Assembly (NCBI GenBank): GCA_032622095.1
Contig: CP136062.1
Span: 198,037,887 to 198,101,886, forward strand
Direction: 5' to 3'
DNA: 64,000 nucleotides
Origin: Siphonodentalium dalli
Taxonomy: Eukaryota > Mollusca > Scaphopoda > Gadilida > Siphonodentaliidae
A program made the position numbers and the translations under genes. The notes under the pieces were generated by a model. The model worked only from the letters and a program-made list of their open reading frames with translations, was not told where the DNA came from and did not search any database. How positions within the stretch are numbered: position 1 is the first letter of the stretch; every line of letters begins with the position of its first letter. Positions 33,644 to 46,044 of the stretch are shown here, piece by piece.

Positions 33644-36627
33644 AAGGTTTTTGGATGGAATATATTGGTCGTAGAATGAAAAACAGACATTTTCCCAATA
33701 ACAAAGATGTTGAGGAAATCATCAATTACAGGGTATTTGATCAGTAACCTAAAACTCCTGCAAAAAGGTTACCTGGTGATATAATTTGAATGTAGTTCAT
33801 CTTTTGTTATCTAGATTTCATGGCCTTTGAAGTGAGATGGTTGCCAAAATGGTTATAAATGGAATGACATATACATGTATCACATTAGCAATATACATGT
33901 AAATGAGTTCAATGTGTTATTTTCTTTAAACTTATGGGAGAACAGGGTGTTTTTATGGTATTCTAATGTTGAATTGAATTATACTCAGCCCACAAGCAGG
34001 TTTAGTGATGTTGAGTTACTACAATTTGATCAATCAGTATGATTCGGTAGTCGAGCAGGTTGTGTCTTTATCAGTCCCACATCAATTTTGATTGGCTGCA
34101 TCACCATTTTGTATAAAGGTTCTACAATTTCACTAACACGTACATTATTTTAGAACAAATAATGGCTAGCCTGGCATGATCGCCTATATTTATATCCTGA
34201 TATATGTATATGTACACGTAGATGTATATTTTCCCTAAATTGTTTCTGGTTCAAATTTGGGAGTTTGTAAGAAAATAAGTCATACGAAAGATGCAGTTGC
34301 AGAGTAATATTAAAATATATTGTCCTGATCAAAACTAACAAATACATGTCTATTGATTATTGGTGTGATATCCAGTAATAAAGACTAAAATAATCCTTCA
34401 GATTATTTTATAAGGGCTTTAGTCCAGTTATAATAAATCCACACATTAAAAATATAGGGCTTCCATACATACAGAATATTTTCCAACTTGACAATCGTTC
34501 CTTGTGTTCAACTGAGTGAGTTCATGTGAGGTTCATGGAAATTTATTTGGCAAGCTTGATTCTAAAGTGTCTGGCTTTATGGGCTTGAAATTCCGAATGC
34601 AATCCTGTTGCGTTGTGAGCTCAGAGTGAGTTAGAAGAAAAATACAAGCATCAGTTGATATGCATATATAAATACATACAAATCTACATTCTGCAGGTAG
34701 CCATGCATGCTATGCAATCCTCCCTCATGTTTCAACTTATCAAGGAAAAATTATCACATTACCAATGACTATGATAGTGAGATGTTTTTGTAGATTTTGT
34801 AGATTTGTGGATGTTGTAGATTTTGTAGATTTGTGGATGTTGTAATGCAATATAGATCTCCATTATAGTTGCACAAATTTATTTTTCATTTCGTCCCTTT
34901 AAATTCACTTTTATTTTTTATGTATGTATATGTGCCACTCCAAAAATGTCAGTAAAAGTACTGTAAACCGTTTGGTTTGATGTTATAGGCACAGGAGATA
35001 TATATATATATATATATATATATACTTTACATGTAAAATATTGTGAACCCTGCATGTACGTGTATGTGTGTCAGTCGCCTTATGTGTGTGATGTACATGC
35101 AGTAACTACATGTATATTCTAGTGAAATGTATGGTCTGCACTCTGCAGTATTTCAAAAACATGCTATGGCCATGCCTACATATACATATGTACACTGATT
35201 CTAACACAATGATTGTCAGGTTATAATCTATGTTTGAGGAAAGTTACTATGTATTTTTCATTTGTGTTGCATTTGTCAATATTAATGGGTCCCAGGAGCC
35301 CAGATGTTACTAGTGCAGAGCCCATTTAATTTTCATGAGACTGGTGGACTTCATGTCTATACTCCTAAATAAACATGACTCTGAGTCTTATCAGACCAAG
35401 ACGGTATTGTGTAGGTTTTACTAGAATTATATTTAGAAAAGACTCAACCATTATTTTCCACTACCCTATATTCATTGGCAGTATTCATCCCAAGTTTAGT
35501 GGTGATGCTAATAAATTTGGTATGATAGTCAGGTAGAGCAAAGCGATCTGAACAAATCGAGAATAAGCCACAATGTGTAGTGTACATTAAAAAACATGCA
35601 TATTGTGAAATATTTTAATAATGGGTGCTGGTTTTTACAAACTGGCCATAATTGAGATGACTATTCCTGTTGTTTACCAAACATCAGCGTACACATTAAA
35701 TATTTTGAAGTATATATGTTCTTGAATCTTTCATACAGACACTGACTTTTGCACAAATTGCTCGGATTAGCCAAACAATGCAAAAAAAAACAACTTTAGG
35801 TAAAATGATGGTACTATTTCTTAACAGAATCGCCTTGAGCTACAAACAACGATCATAGCAATCCAGCAGTACCCATCAGCAAATTATAAAATTATCAGGA
35901 CCACTTAACCTGGGATGGTATTGAAAATGAAAATATCTTTAAAATGGTAAGTTATGAGGGCTATTAGCTATTATGAAGAATTATGTTAGTGAAATTATAG
36001 ACCCTCATCTTCTCCAACCTGCAACTATCATGGCCAATCAAAACTAATGTGGGACTGACAAAGGCTCATTCTACTATTGATTGAATAGTGATGATTCCAT
36101 CATTTCCTAAAAAAAATTGTGAGATGAGGTGTCCTTTTTGAAGAATTGATTACTTCTGAAATATATACTGGTATATATGGTCATCTCTCATCTGATTACA
36201 ACATGTTTTTACTATGCCCAGATGCAATACCCATTTTAAGATCGCAACATCTGGCTGCTGAATGAAGCAAACAGCTGGTCATTCCATTTAGTAAAAGTGT
36301 TTAGCATGTTTCATAGCTTGGTCACTTAAATCAGATCAGCTGTTAAATGTTGATAACAAATTTTGAAAACCTGTTTTGTTCAATCTGCACATTTCTGTTG
36401 ATTAGAGCACAATTGTTACCTGATTTTTGGTAAAGCACACCAGTTTCCAAGGGATGTTCAGTCGGGAAGAGCTCATGTTGTGTGTCGGGGTCAACACATC
36501 CTCAGCAGCAATTTCCAGCTAATCCCATTGTGTGTGGTCAATTTTGCTCTTAAGTTGATCAGAGAATGCGGATAGTTCTTTAAAAAGTGTCCTTGTGGTA
36601 TTGTATACTTGTGGTGCATTACATGCT
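33644..36627. other. Interior of the 4 kb foldback element
   Basis: No transposase or other gene recognised. Weak continued inverse similarity is visible (TCAGTCCCACAT...TTTTGATTGGC near 34070 against GCCAATCAAAA...ATGTGGGACTGA near 36033). It contains a TTTGTAGATTTGTGGATG minisatellite at 34790-34845 and a (TA)n tract at 35000-35023. Confidence 0.5.
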
Positions 36628-36727
36628 GAAATCGGTTTTTGGCAATTATCTTAAAAACCATTGACTTTTGGATATGAAAATGTATTACTGACCCCCCCCC
36701 CCCCCCCCCCCCCCCCCCATAATGTGG
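36628..36727. repeat. Extra partial copy of the foldback arm with a C tract
   Basis: 36635-36725 repeats arm sequence also present at 36905-36985 (TTTTTGGCAATTATCTTAAA ... TTACTGACCCCCC). Here the C run is about 29 long instead of 6, directly abutting the right arm. It looks like a homopolymer expansion plus a partial duplication. Confidence 0.75.
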
Positions 36728-37206
36728 ATTTTCAGGGTCAAGAGCTCCTTGAAGGTCAATCCCATCCGATAATGGTACAGAAATTATACCTATATGTGGC
36801 ACCGATGGATATAGATAAATAAAATTATAATTGGGGGCTCAGCTTTGAGATAAAAGTGCTGAACCCCAAAATTGGGGTTCAGACCCTCAAAACTGGATTT
36901 TATTTTGGTTTTTGGCAATTATCTTAAAAACTGTTGACTTTTGGATATGAAAATATATTACTGACCCCCCATAATGTGGCCATTCCGCACATTTTAAGTG
37001 GCCACACGACCCCCTAACGGTTCTGGAGATATAGTCACGACGGGTGGTAGTACTTCGCGCAAAAAGGGGCGTGGCCATTTTACCCATTTCGCCGTCAATG
37101 GGAAATGTGTTACCAACCAAATATTGTTCGTGTACCTTCAATTAGTGGATTTATGAAGAGTTTTGCTCTGGACATACAAGTGCATACAAAACCACCATGA
37201 GCTACT
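36728..37206. repeat. 4 kb foldback element, right inverted arm
   Basis: Inverse complement of 33150-33643 with scattered substitutions and small indels (visibly more diverged than the giant palindrome arms). Confidence 0.85.
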
Positions 37207-37439
37207 AGAGTAACAATAAGATATGACAATATCTCGTCCCAAAATGACCATCTCTCTGAACTGTTGAAATCAGTGATGCATTTTTATCACTTTCTGCGGA
37301 TTAGTACAATAATGAAAGTGTCAATGACACTGCAGCTCAACTTCGAATGGGAATAATTTCATATGTTACAGTCAATGGAGCGATTAGGAATGGGGAAAGT
37401 TGAAATGTCTAAGTAATACTAAATCATCAACATGAAGAG

Positions 37440-37980
37440 ATATTTATAATATAAAATCCAAGATGGCAGCTATTTTTTCCAAGGAATATCAAAATCATTT
37501 GATAGCTCCCATCTAGTAGATCAATAGCAAGATCAATATGAAGTTTGATGATGATCGGATGAGGGAAGTGGAATGTAGGGTGTGCCAAAGGATTTAGTCA
37601 TGCAAAGAGTTAAACCCAAGATGGCTGTGGCAGCCATGTTTTATGGCCGAATGAACACAAAATAACTCGTTTCCATTTGCATGTCAATATTAACATCCAT
37701 GACAAATTTCATGATTATCAGACGAACAGTTCGGCCTGTAGCCTGTGCTAATGAATTGAATTTTGAAATCCAAGATGGCCGCTGGTGGCCATATTTTTTT
37801 GTCGAATGATCCCAAAATAAATCGTTCCAATCTGCATGTCAATGTCAACAGCCATGACAAATTTCATAATTATCCGAACAAAGGTACGGCCTGTAGCCCG
37901 TGCTAAATTAATTTTTGACAGACCCACACACACATGGACGACGGATACCAAGCCATGGCAATAGCTAAAACTTTATATAT
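37440..37980. repeat. Tandem/dispersed repeat with CCAAGATGGC motif
   Basis: Three CCAAGATGGC words (37457, 37616, 37770) and two roughly 160 bp units (TTCCA..TGCATGTCAATxT ... GACAAATTTCATxATTATC ... CGGCCTGTAGCC). It ends in CACACACATGGACGACGGAT, a tail type shared with 59165-59200. Confidence 0.65.
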
Positions 37981-38276
37981 ACATTTATATTCTTCAAGAC
38001 ATGAGCATATTTATGGGGGGCCATTCGGTCGCAAATTACATGAAATATAAGTTAATGGTGGTTTGTGAAAACCAATAGTCTACATTTTCAAACCAATAGT
38101 CGTTCTTGGATTCAATAAGAGACAACTCCGTTTTAATAGATATAGATTCATTCATATGACATTCAGTGGTTGATTGTTGATTGATTGATTGGGGGTTTTA
38201 CGTCGATTTAGCCACTATGCCATATCACGACCAAGAACAGAATCATGTATCAAAAAATATCGTAGCGACGCAACTG

Positions 38277-38772
38277 TGTATATTTACATACTAAGTGTGA
38301 TTATCACTAAAGCCAGCATTCCGATTGGTCGGCGCCCACGTGGCTAGTTGCAATTATTTCTCGGTGAACGCGCATGAGGTCATAATTGCAGCCTCATAAT
38401 TACATCGACGCGTCATTTGTTTTGGAAAGACGAACGCGTAATGTTTTGGGCGCATTTGGACTCGCACAGGATTGACTTAATAAATCATCGGGTTTCAAAA
38501 TAAAGAGAAATTGTTCCTGTTAACTTTTGCCAAGGGTGCTATGTTATATTTTGGGCTGGTTTTGTCACGATACACTTTTCGATTTAAATACATTTACAAA
38601 AGTGGCTTTTTCACTAAATATATATAAATATAAGTATTAACTGTCATGTGGACTGTTTTTATGGAGATGTAACCGCGAGGTAAGTGGTCGGTTTTACACA
38701 AGTTATGACCACTTAGCTCACGGTTACATCTCCATAAAAACAGTCCACATGACAGTTAATCCTTATATATAA
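38277..38772 (+). repeat. Hairpin-tailed repeat R3, copy 1
   Basis: About 500 bp, also present at 40433-40950. The body has CGATTGGTCGGCGCCCACGTGG (reverse CCAAT beside a CACGTG E-box; written with its variable bases omitted elsewhere). The 3' end (38625-38770) is a long hairpin with arms of about 60 bp around TAACTGTCATGTGGACTG. No coding capacity and no clear target duplication. Confidence 0.8.
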
Positions 38773-38802
38773 AACAGACAGTGTATTAGATTAAAACAAT
38801 GA

Positions 38803-38960
38803 GGTATGTACAAATACAAATATTTTCACGTGGAGTCAGGGGGGGGGGGTCGCGGAAAAAAATTACACATATAGGGCGAAAAAAATGTTTTTGCCCCTCT
38901 CGGGAACCCACCACCCCTCTACCTGCAATTTTTTTTCTCTTTTTTGCGCCAAATTTTTTG
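38803..38960 (+). repeat. Low-complexity dispersed repeat with G homopolymer, copy 2
   Basis: GTGGAGTCAGG followed by a G run, GTCGCGGAAAAAAA, and a T-rich end near 38940. Same family as 1-135 and 42050-42190. Confidence 0.55.
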
Positions 38961-40432
38961 GGACCAAACCCCAAAATCTCACAAAAAAACATAAAATATA
39001 AACCAAATCATAGCCTAGCAAAGAATTGTTCCGTTTCTTATTATTTAATACTATTCCAGCATTTTAATAAACATCTAAATGGAGATAATTCTATTAGTAT
39101 AAAATGTGGAAATGCTGAATGCATGCACTTAAACACATTGGGCATAATGCCATAAAACATAATAATTATGAGGTAATACATGTCCTGATATCCTCAATAA
39201 CTCCATATTCTTTTATATAACAATAGTATAAGATGTTTTAGAGCTAAGGCCCAATAGTAATACTGTAGTAATAGGGGTAGAATAAATTTTACCTCCCCTA
39301 TTTCTGTGATATATATCTGCACATGGGTATGATGGGACCCAAGGAAAGTCACTCTCACAGCAGCTCACAGTCTAAATACATGTATGTATGTCATGTTGGT
39401 GTGCAGATTGACATATACCAATATTAGTGACGAATTGGTAGTATTATTAACTTATTATCAGTGGGTGTTCGATTGAGTTGAAAAAGACCACTCACACAAC
39501 ATTCATTCCTGTATCAAACTTTTTTTTTTTTTTTACAAGTTTAGTTTAAAGCCAGCGGAGATATCCAAGCCACGGTCACCTTGTACAAACAGTCCGTATA
39601 GGTGCCCCCTGTGAAATGCGGTTTACTGGACGTATCACATGGAAACCCAATTATAAGAACAAGCATCCTGGATCAGACTGTCCAGTTAAGATATGTGACT
39701 CTGAGAAAGTTTGCATGAAGAGAGTTGCATAGCTTCTCTGTGCAGTTTGATCCAGGTTATTATGACTTATAATTAGTTTCAAGAACAAAGTTCACATTAG
39801 TCATGTTTATATTCTAGCTTTATGTTGCATATGGAATTAGGTTGAGACTTTAATACCAAAAGCTACTTTTTATAGTTACATTGCTCTATCCTGCCATATC
39901 CTAAATTGAATATCAACGCAACTAATAATGAACAAGCAACTAATAATTACAATACCATATGTATTGGCAGTCAAATAACTGGAACTCCAGATATACTACC
40001 TTACTACATGTATCTGTACAGTACGTAACTGCTTAGACTTGTGAATAATAATTGTGGTTGAATTAATATCACAAAAGGCTAAGCTTTCATATTGTTATCC
40101 AAATAGTATGAACTTTTTGTAAGAGTTATTTTGTTTTATAGTTTTAAACCAGTGGAATATGGTGGAATTGTTATTTTTGTTTATATCATCAAGTTTATCT
40201 TGATAACAAATAATATCCATTATGTGGATTAAGAACAGAAGATGGTAATCATTTCATAATTATGCTTATATGTAAGCATTGTCGACTGATCGTGTCTGAG
40301 CATATAATTATGTTATAACAGTAAACAAATTTGTCAAAAGTAATTGCAAAATTCATCACAGAATTCATCAATATAAACTCAGCTTTATATTTTGTTCATA
40401 CCCTTAAAGGGATACACATGTATATATATAGC
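38961..40432. other. No recognised feature
   Basis: AT-rich, rich in ACATGTA words, with no ORF above background. A T run lies near 39520-39533. Confidence 0.3.
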
Positions 40433-40950
40433 TATATATTTACACACTAAGTGTTGTCATCACTAAATCCAGCATTCTGATTGGTCGGCGCCCACGTGGC
40501 TAGTTGCAGTTATTTCTCGGTGAATGCGCAACGCCTCATAACACCAAGCTAATAACACAATCGATACGTCATTAGGTTTGGAAAGACGAACGCGTAATGT
40601 TTTGGGCGCATTTGGACTCGCGCAGGACTGACTTAATACATCATCGGGTTTCAATATGAAGAGAAATTGTTCCTATTAACTTTTGCCAAGGGTGCTATTG
40701 GGTATTTTGGGCTGATCTTGTTACGATACACTTTTCGATTTAAATAAATTTACAAAAGTGGCTTTTTCGCTAAATGTATATAAATATAAGGATTAACTGT
40801 CATGTGGACTATTTTTATGGAGATGTAACGGTGAGGTAAGTGGTCATAACTTGTATGTAAAACCCTTCGGGTTTTACACAAGTTATGTCCACTTACCTCA
40901 CCGTTACATCTCCATAAAAACAGTCCACATGACAGTTAATCCTTATATAA
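40433..40950 (+). repeat. Hairpin-tailed repeat R3, copy 2
   Basis: Second copy of 38277-38772. The hairpin at 40786-40949 is longer, with the additional loop-proximal stem AAAACCCTTCGGGTTTTAC. Differences between copies often preserve pairing within each hairpin. Confidence 0.8.
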
Positions 40951-41052
40951 TACACTTTGACATCCAATTGATAGGTTATCTTGGATATGCATATTATAAA
41001 TGTTTATTCTTGAGTTTTAATGTTTGTTATATGATTTGTTTATATATATATA

Positions 41053-41817
41053 ACTAGCAGGTGGACCCGACTTCGTCCGGACTGTTTCCCCTCTGCTTTT
41101 CGGCGAATTGCGCGATTTGACCTTGAATTGTCCATTGTGAAGGTCAAGGTCAGGTGGGGTCACGATTTGACCCGTCCAAAACACTGCCCGGACAAAAGTA
41201 CCCGACAAAATTACCCGTCGAAATCCATCCGGTTTTACCCGATTTGACCTTGAATTGATCATTTTGAAGGTCAAGGTCAGGTCAGGTCGGGGTCACGATT
41301 TGACCCGTCCAAAAGACTCAGCGGACAAAAGTAATCCCACGTATAAAATTTAAGGTCAGGTGGGGTCACGATTTGACCCGTCCAAAACATTGCCCGGACA
41401 AAAGTACCGTCGAAATCCATCCGGTTTTACCCGATTTGACCTCGAATTGATCATTTTGAAGGTCAAGGTCAGGTCGGGGTCACGACTCGACCCGTCCAAA
41501 ACATTCAGTGGACAAAACTTCGAAATCCCATAAAAATTCGCGATTTGACCTTGAGTTGACCCGATTTCAAGGTCAAGGTCACGTCGCACGGGCAAATGAA
41601 CATGCTTACGACGCTCCCCATACGAAAGTATCACCAGACACTAATTTTCATCGAAATCCCGTGATACTCGGGCGTTCGACCTTGAAATGACCCGATTTCA
41701 AGGTCAAGGTCACGTCGCACGGGCAAATTAACAGGCCATGCCAGTCCTCGGCCGAAAGTACCCCCACATACCAAGTTTCATCGGCTCGGCCGTTTTCGAG
41801 TCCATCGCGAACAGACA

Positions 41818-41855
<38 letters not shown>

Positions 41856-41899
41856 CACCCCCACACACCCACACACAGATCTTCCAAAATATATAATAG
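41053..41899 (+). mobile_element. SINE/RTE-like non-autonomous element R4, long copy
   Basis: Starts ACTAGCAGGTGGACCCGACT and ends with GGCCGTTTTCGAGTCCATCG, an AC microsatellite (41818-41870) and AAAATATATAATAG. This head and tail style is typical of RTE-related short retroelements in invertebrates. In between are about five units of TTGACCTTGAATTGATC...TTGAAGGTCAAGGTCA..GGGGTCACGATTTGACCCGT. Related elements: 47968-48130, 48540-48730, 48731-49180 and 49370-49485. Class assignment is inferred from ends only; no protein is encoded. Confidence 0.55.
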
Positions 41900-42049
41900 A
41901 TTAATATATCTTTCATCCGTCGAAATCTGGTACATTAATTTTGACATACATCAGCATACATACACCCCTAAATGGTAGTTAGTACTGGTTAGTATGTTTT
42001 AAATAGCCTAGTTGGTCATATGGTTGATATTAAGATTACATGAGCACAG

Positions 42050-42190
42050 AAACTGAGTGATTTTAAGTGGACGAAAAAAATTGCATTTTTGGTCATTTAC
42101 ACATTGTTTCCGGGTCCAAATGACCCACCCCGCCCTGTGTACGGAATTTTTGTGCGCGACCCCCCCCCCCCCTGGTGGAGTCAGGAATAT
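42050..42190 (-). repeat. Low-complexity dispersed repeat with C homopolymer, copy 3
   Basis: Inverse of the 38803-38960 type: CGCGACCCCCCCC run then TGGTGGAGTCAGG. Confidence 0.55.
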
Positions 42191-42518
42191 AAATAAAGCA
42201 TAATATAAGCATAATATAAAACGCATAAAAGTAGTACAATAATACATAATTAATAGCAAATAAATAAAATAAAATTACCAAAACTTCACAGCGAAATATG
42301 TAAAGTAATTTATAACATAAGATTTTGCATTGATAATGTATTTATAATATTTGATGAATCGCGCGTGAACCTTTATAAATACGTCAAGCTGACGGCCGGA
42401 TGGGTGAGACAGAGTATCATCTTTCATCCAGCTGACAGCATACCCACCGCCAACGCCGCCCGTATCTTTAATTGATGGTCGAGCACCAACTATATTTTCT
42501 TTGCATCGAAATAGGATA

Positions 42519-43386
42519 CCTTACTCGTATTTAAATTCGCGCATTACTATTTTTCGCTCAGTTTTGAATTCGCGCACCTAGCTGCGCGAATTCAAAACTG
42601 ACAACAATATTTTCGTAAATGTCTTGGATCTCATGACAGTTTCCGTTCTTAATCATTCCTGGTGATATATATATTTGTATTCAACACCATCACAATGGAT
42701 TTATATCATGTAACACATATCTGCATCATCAATTTGTTGAAAAGATGGGTTGTGTGCATGTGCTCTAAATAATTATTCTGACATTGAAATATTTATAGAC
42801 ATCATTGACATGAACTCGAAAGAAGTAAAACCACAACCGCGTATAGACGCAGCTGTCTCCAGAACAAAATCAACAATTGCGGGTTGTGTTCACATAACTA
42901 CAATCCAGGCTGTTTGGTCACCCCACGGTTGTCCTGAGGACATGCTTTCGCACATCTTCAGTCTGGAACGTGTGTTTTTTTTTAAATTACAAGTACATGT
43001 ATTTCAACATCGACGATGTTACGATGATTCATCGCTTCGTATATTAGTAATGTTTTTTATGTTGTTTGCCCGTACGTAAATATAGTCATACAAGCAGGCG
43101 TAATTATCTATTCAGTCTATAACCTCCCGTATTGTATGTGAATCATCAACACAGCGCTTGTATTTTGCCTATTATTTGGTATATAAACTCAGGAGTCGTA
43201 CTATATTTTTCGCTCAGTTTTAAATTCGCGCACCGATGGGTAAGAATCCCCTGATGTGGCACTCTGTTTGCCGTGAGGTACATCCCGTGAGGTGCGGTGT
43301 ATGAGTGGATACTAGGGCGGTCGTATAACGCATGTACCGATGGGTGCGCGAAAAATAGTACTGCGCGAATTTAAATACGAGTAAGG
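42519..43386. mobile_element. TA-flanked inverted-repeat element (Tc1/mariner-type MITE)
   Basis: 868 bp with terminal inverted repeats of about 39 bp (CCTTACTCGTATTTAAATTC..., one mismatch) and TA at both ends (42517-42518, 43387-43388). A second internal palindrome at 42556-42602 (CTCAGTTTTGAATTCGCGCA and inverse) is repeated singly near 43207. The enclosed frame 42750-43079 lacks transposase motifs. TA duplication and TIR suggest a Tc1/mariner-mobilised element; this is inferred. Confidence 0.7.
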
Positions 43387-43649
43387 TAGATGTTGCGCAG
43401 CCTTACACCTTTTATTTTTGAATTCATAGTCCCATATGGAACATGAGCGATCAGTTGCAGCATGTTAGACAGTTAGAACATGTTTTTGGTTTTGTGCAAT
43501 CCTTATGGTCATGCATGTCCAGAATCAGAACAGCGTGTTAAATGCTGGTGGATGTCCGCACCGATTGATGGACATAAGGTAACAATTCACGGGTAATTTT
43601 TGTCCACCAACTGTCTTTGAAAGTCTATGGACTTCTGTGACAGTCCATA
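43387..43649. other. No recognised feature
   Basis: Nothing supportable. Confidence 0.3.
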
Positions 43650-43895
43650 TTCACCCTATGTTATCTGGTATCTAGTATTCACCCCTGTGTTAGCTGGTAA
43701 TCAGTATGCACCCTTGTGATAACTGATATTAAGTATTGACCCCTCTGTTAACTGATTTTAAGTATTTACCACCTCTGTTAACTGATGTTAAGTATTCACC
43801 CCCTCTGTTAAGTGATATTAAATATTCACCACCCTATGTTAACTGATGTTAAGTATTCACCCCCTCTGTTAACTGGTATTCAGTATTTATGGAGC
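43650..43895. repeat. Minisatellite, about 31 bp units
   Basis: About eight units of TATTCACCCCCTCTGTTAACTGATGTTAAG with small variations. Confidence 0.9.
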
Positions 43896-45464
43896 AACAC
43901 CCTCCATGACAGTAGAATTCCTACATTTTCGGTGTTTTTTTCAGTGTATCTGTTTACGCAGATAAATAGGTGGACACGTACTTTGCAAAAACAGATTTTC
44001 CAGAATCCTCGTTAACGTTTTAATTTCTCAGATGCGAAACGAGTTTATAATCCAGTGACGGTTTGAAACATGAACTTGTGCTCCTTTTTGTTTCATACGG
44101 ACATTATGTGGTAGAGACAGATTTATTTACGCCATAGAGTTACATGGTCTATTTCCAGCTGATTGTTCCATATTTGAATGGACAAGCCTGCATAGCAACA
44201 TGTGTGTTCATTGGGTTGTCTTTATTGTGATATATGGCTGTATGATGTTATATTATGCAATTAAACATTGCTGACCTAACGGACCGAAAAAGAAATGATA
44301 TTTCAACCTGTCAAATGTACTAACATAATTTTTTTTAAGTTTTTTTTCTACATTGTTCTAATTGTTCAGAGTTTATGTACAATCAATATAAGGATATCTG
44401 AAATTCAACAGTGTTCGCCGGATAGATCCAGAAAACTTATGTGTTGAAAATGTCTTGCATTTTGTGTCTCGAATTATTGGAAACGCGTGTCTGGCCCTTA
44501 TACATCCATTACATGCGATTTTAAATATGAAGATACAAAGTATCAAAATTTATCGATAGAGAGTTCTATAAATATTTTATACGAAGTTTAGTTGCCGTTG
44601 AAATACTTATTCAAGTCATAGAAATTAGAAAGGTTTTCTTCGGCAAGGATAAAAAGATCGTTCCTTGTAGGTCTATTCGTTATTCGTTGCAAAAGAAATC
44701 TGCAAGATCGCCATGACGATATATATGGTTATAATACACCAAATACAAATTAGTAGAGTGACTTCTCATGGGACCCCAAGCTAGGATGAGCATAAAAACA
44801 ATCCTGGCAGCTGAATTGTCAATGACAGATGGATGAAAAGTGCACGAAAAAATTCACAAACGTGTTTCCCGACGAGAAACATCAAATATAGCCACATAGT
44901 GAACGGTTACGGCTGTCAAATTGCTGAATAATTTATGGGAGGGGTTGGTGTTTTTTTCGATGTCATTTTTTCTCCATTTTAAGGGTATTGTCAAAACTGT
45001 AGTGTGACGCAGAACGTTGACAAGTACTTTTGGACACATTTTCGTGTGTCTAAAATGACGTTCTTCAATTTTTGATACTCGTGCAGGGTCAAATCTTTCC
45101 TGCGAATACAGGCCAGCGGGATTTGTTAACACTGAGGCCTATGCAAATCATTTGGTGTTTGTAACCATATGATGCAACGATATATTGATCCCAACTATAG
45201 ACTATATGTGTAGCATCATGCTTATGTAGGATGTAACCTGATTCCATGCATGTCACATCGAATCCATATTTGCTGATGTACCCTTGAAGCAGACACAATG
45301 GCACCAAGGTTGTCTTTTGAACGTGTCCTTTTGCGACGATTGGAGTATAGTTTCACTTGCACTTGAAAGATATGATAACATACAGTCTAATTTGTCAGCC
45401 AAGGAACATTAAGCGGCAGCGCAAATACAACTTGAGTGCGCGGGCGGCTATTTACGGCTTTGCC
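43896..45464. other. No recognised feature
   Basis: No supportable gene or repeat. Several minus-strand frames (44854-45307) lack motifs. Confidence 0.3.
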
Positions 45465-45850
45465 AGTCTACACGGTACACATGTGCTAGATCATGCCATG
45501 AATCTCGACTCCGACAAACGCCCGTAGAGATCATATTCCACCAGTACATAAAATCTTTGAACTTTTTGAAGTTTTGACAGGGAACCTTATAAAGTTGAAA
45601 TAAAATAAAGCAGAAAAGCATACAATTTAAAGTTCACCTTCAGCGAAGTACATTATTAAGGAACATGCAGATAATAACTAAGAAATATATTCCCCGCGTT
45701 ATTTTATCAACTTCATATCATAAGGTTCCCTGTCAAAACTTAAACATTTCTAAGGTTTTGTACTGGTGTGATGTGATCTCTACGGACGTTAGCCTATCTC
45801 AGTGTAGTTTCGTGGCATGATCTACAACTGTGCGTGTTATAGTACCCGCG
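45465..45850. repeat. Small foldback element
   Basis: 45465-45612 and 45700-45850 are imperfect inverse complements: CGTAGAGATCA..TxxCACCAGTAC, AGTTTTGACAGGGAACCTTAT, TAGATCATGCCA and their inverses. The spacer is about 90 bp. Confidence 0.75.
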
Positions 45851-46044
45851 TAAGAAGCCATGTATAAATCGTACGTACCGTTGTATAGGCTTGCTTACTA
45901 GTGTTATATACATGTAGTACTGAGTTAGACTTGGGCTCGAGGTCGGGGAATTGCAGACTATACACGAGCGTGAGTGTTTAGCGAGCAGCGGATCACTGGA
46001 TTATATTGAGGTGTTTTCGGCATTGATGTCTCGCACCGAGCATG

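Noticed and set aside
38277-40950. R3 repeats as Helitrons (terminal hairpin)
   Set aside because: The hairpin is far longer than a Helitron 3' hairpin, and no TC start or CTRR end at an A/T site could be found.
41648-41916. Cys/Val-rich frames
   Set aside because: Translation of the AC microsatellite in the tail of an R4 element.
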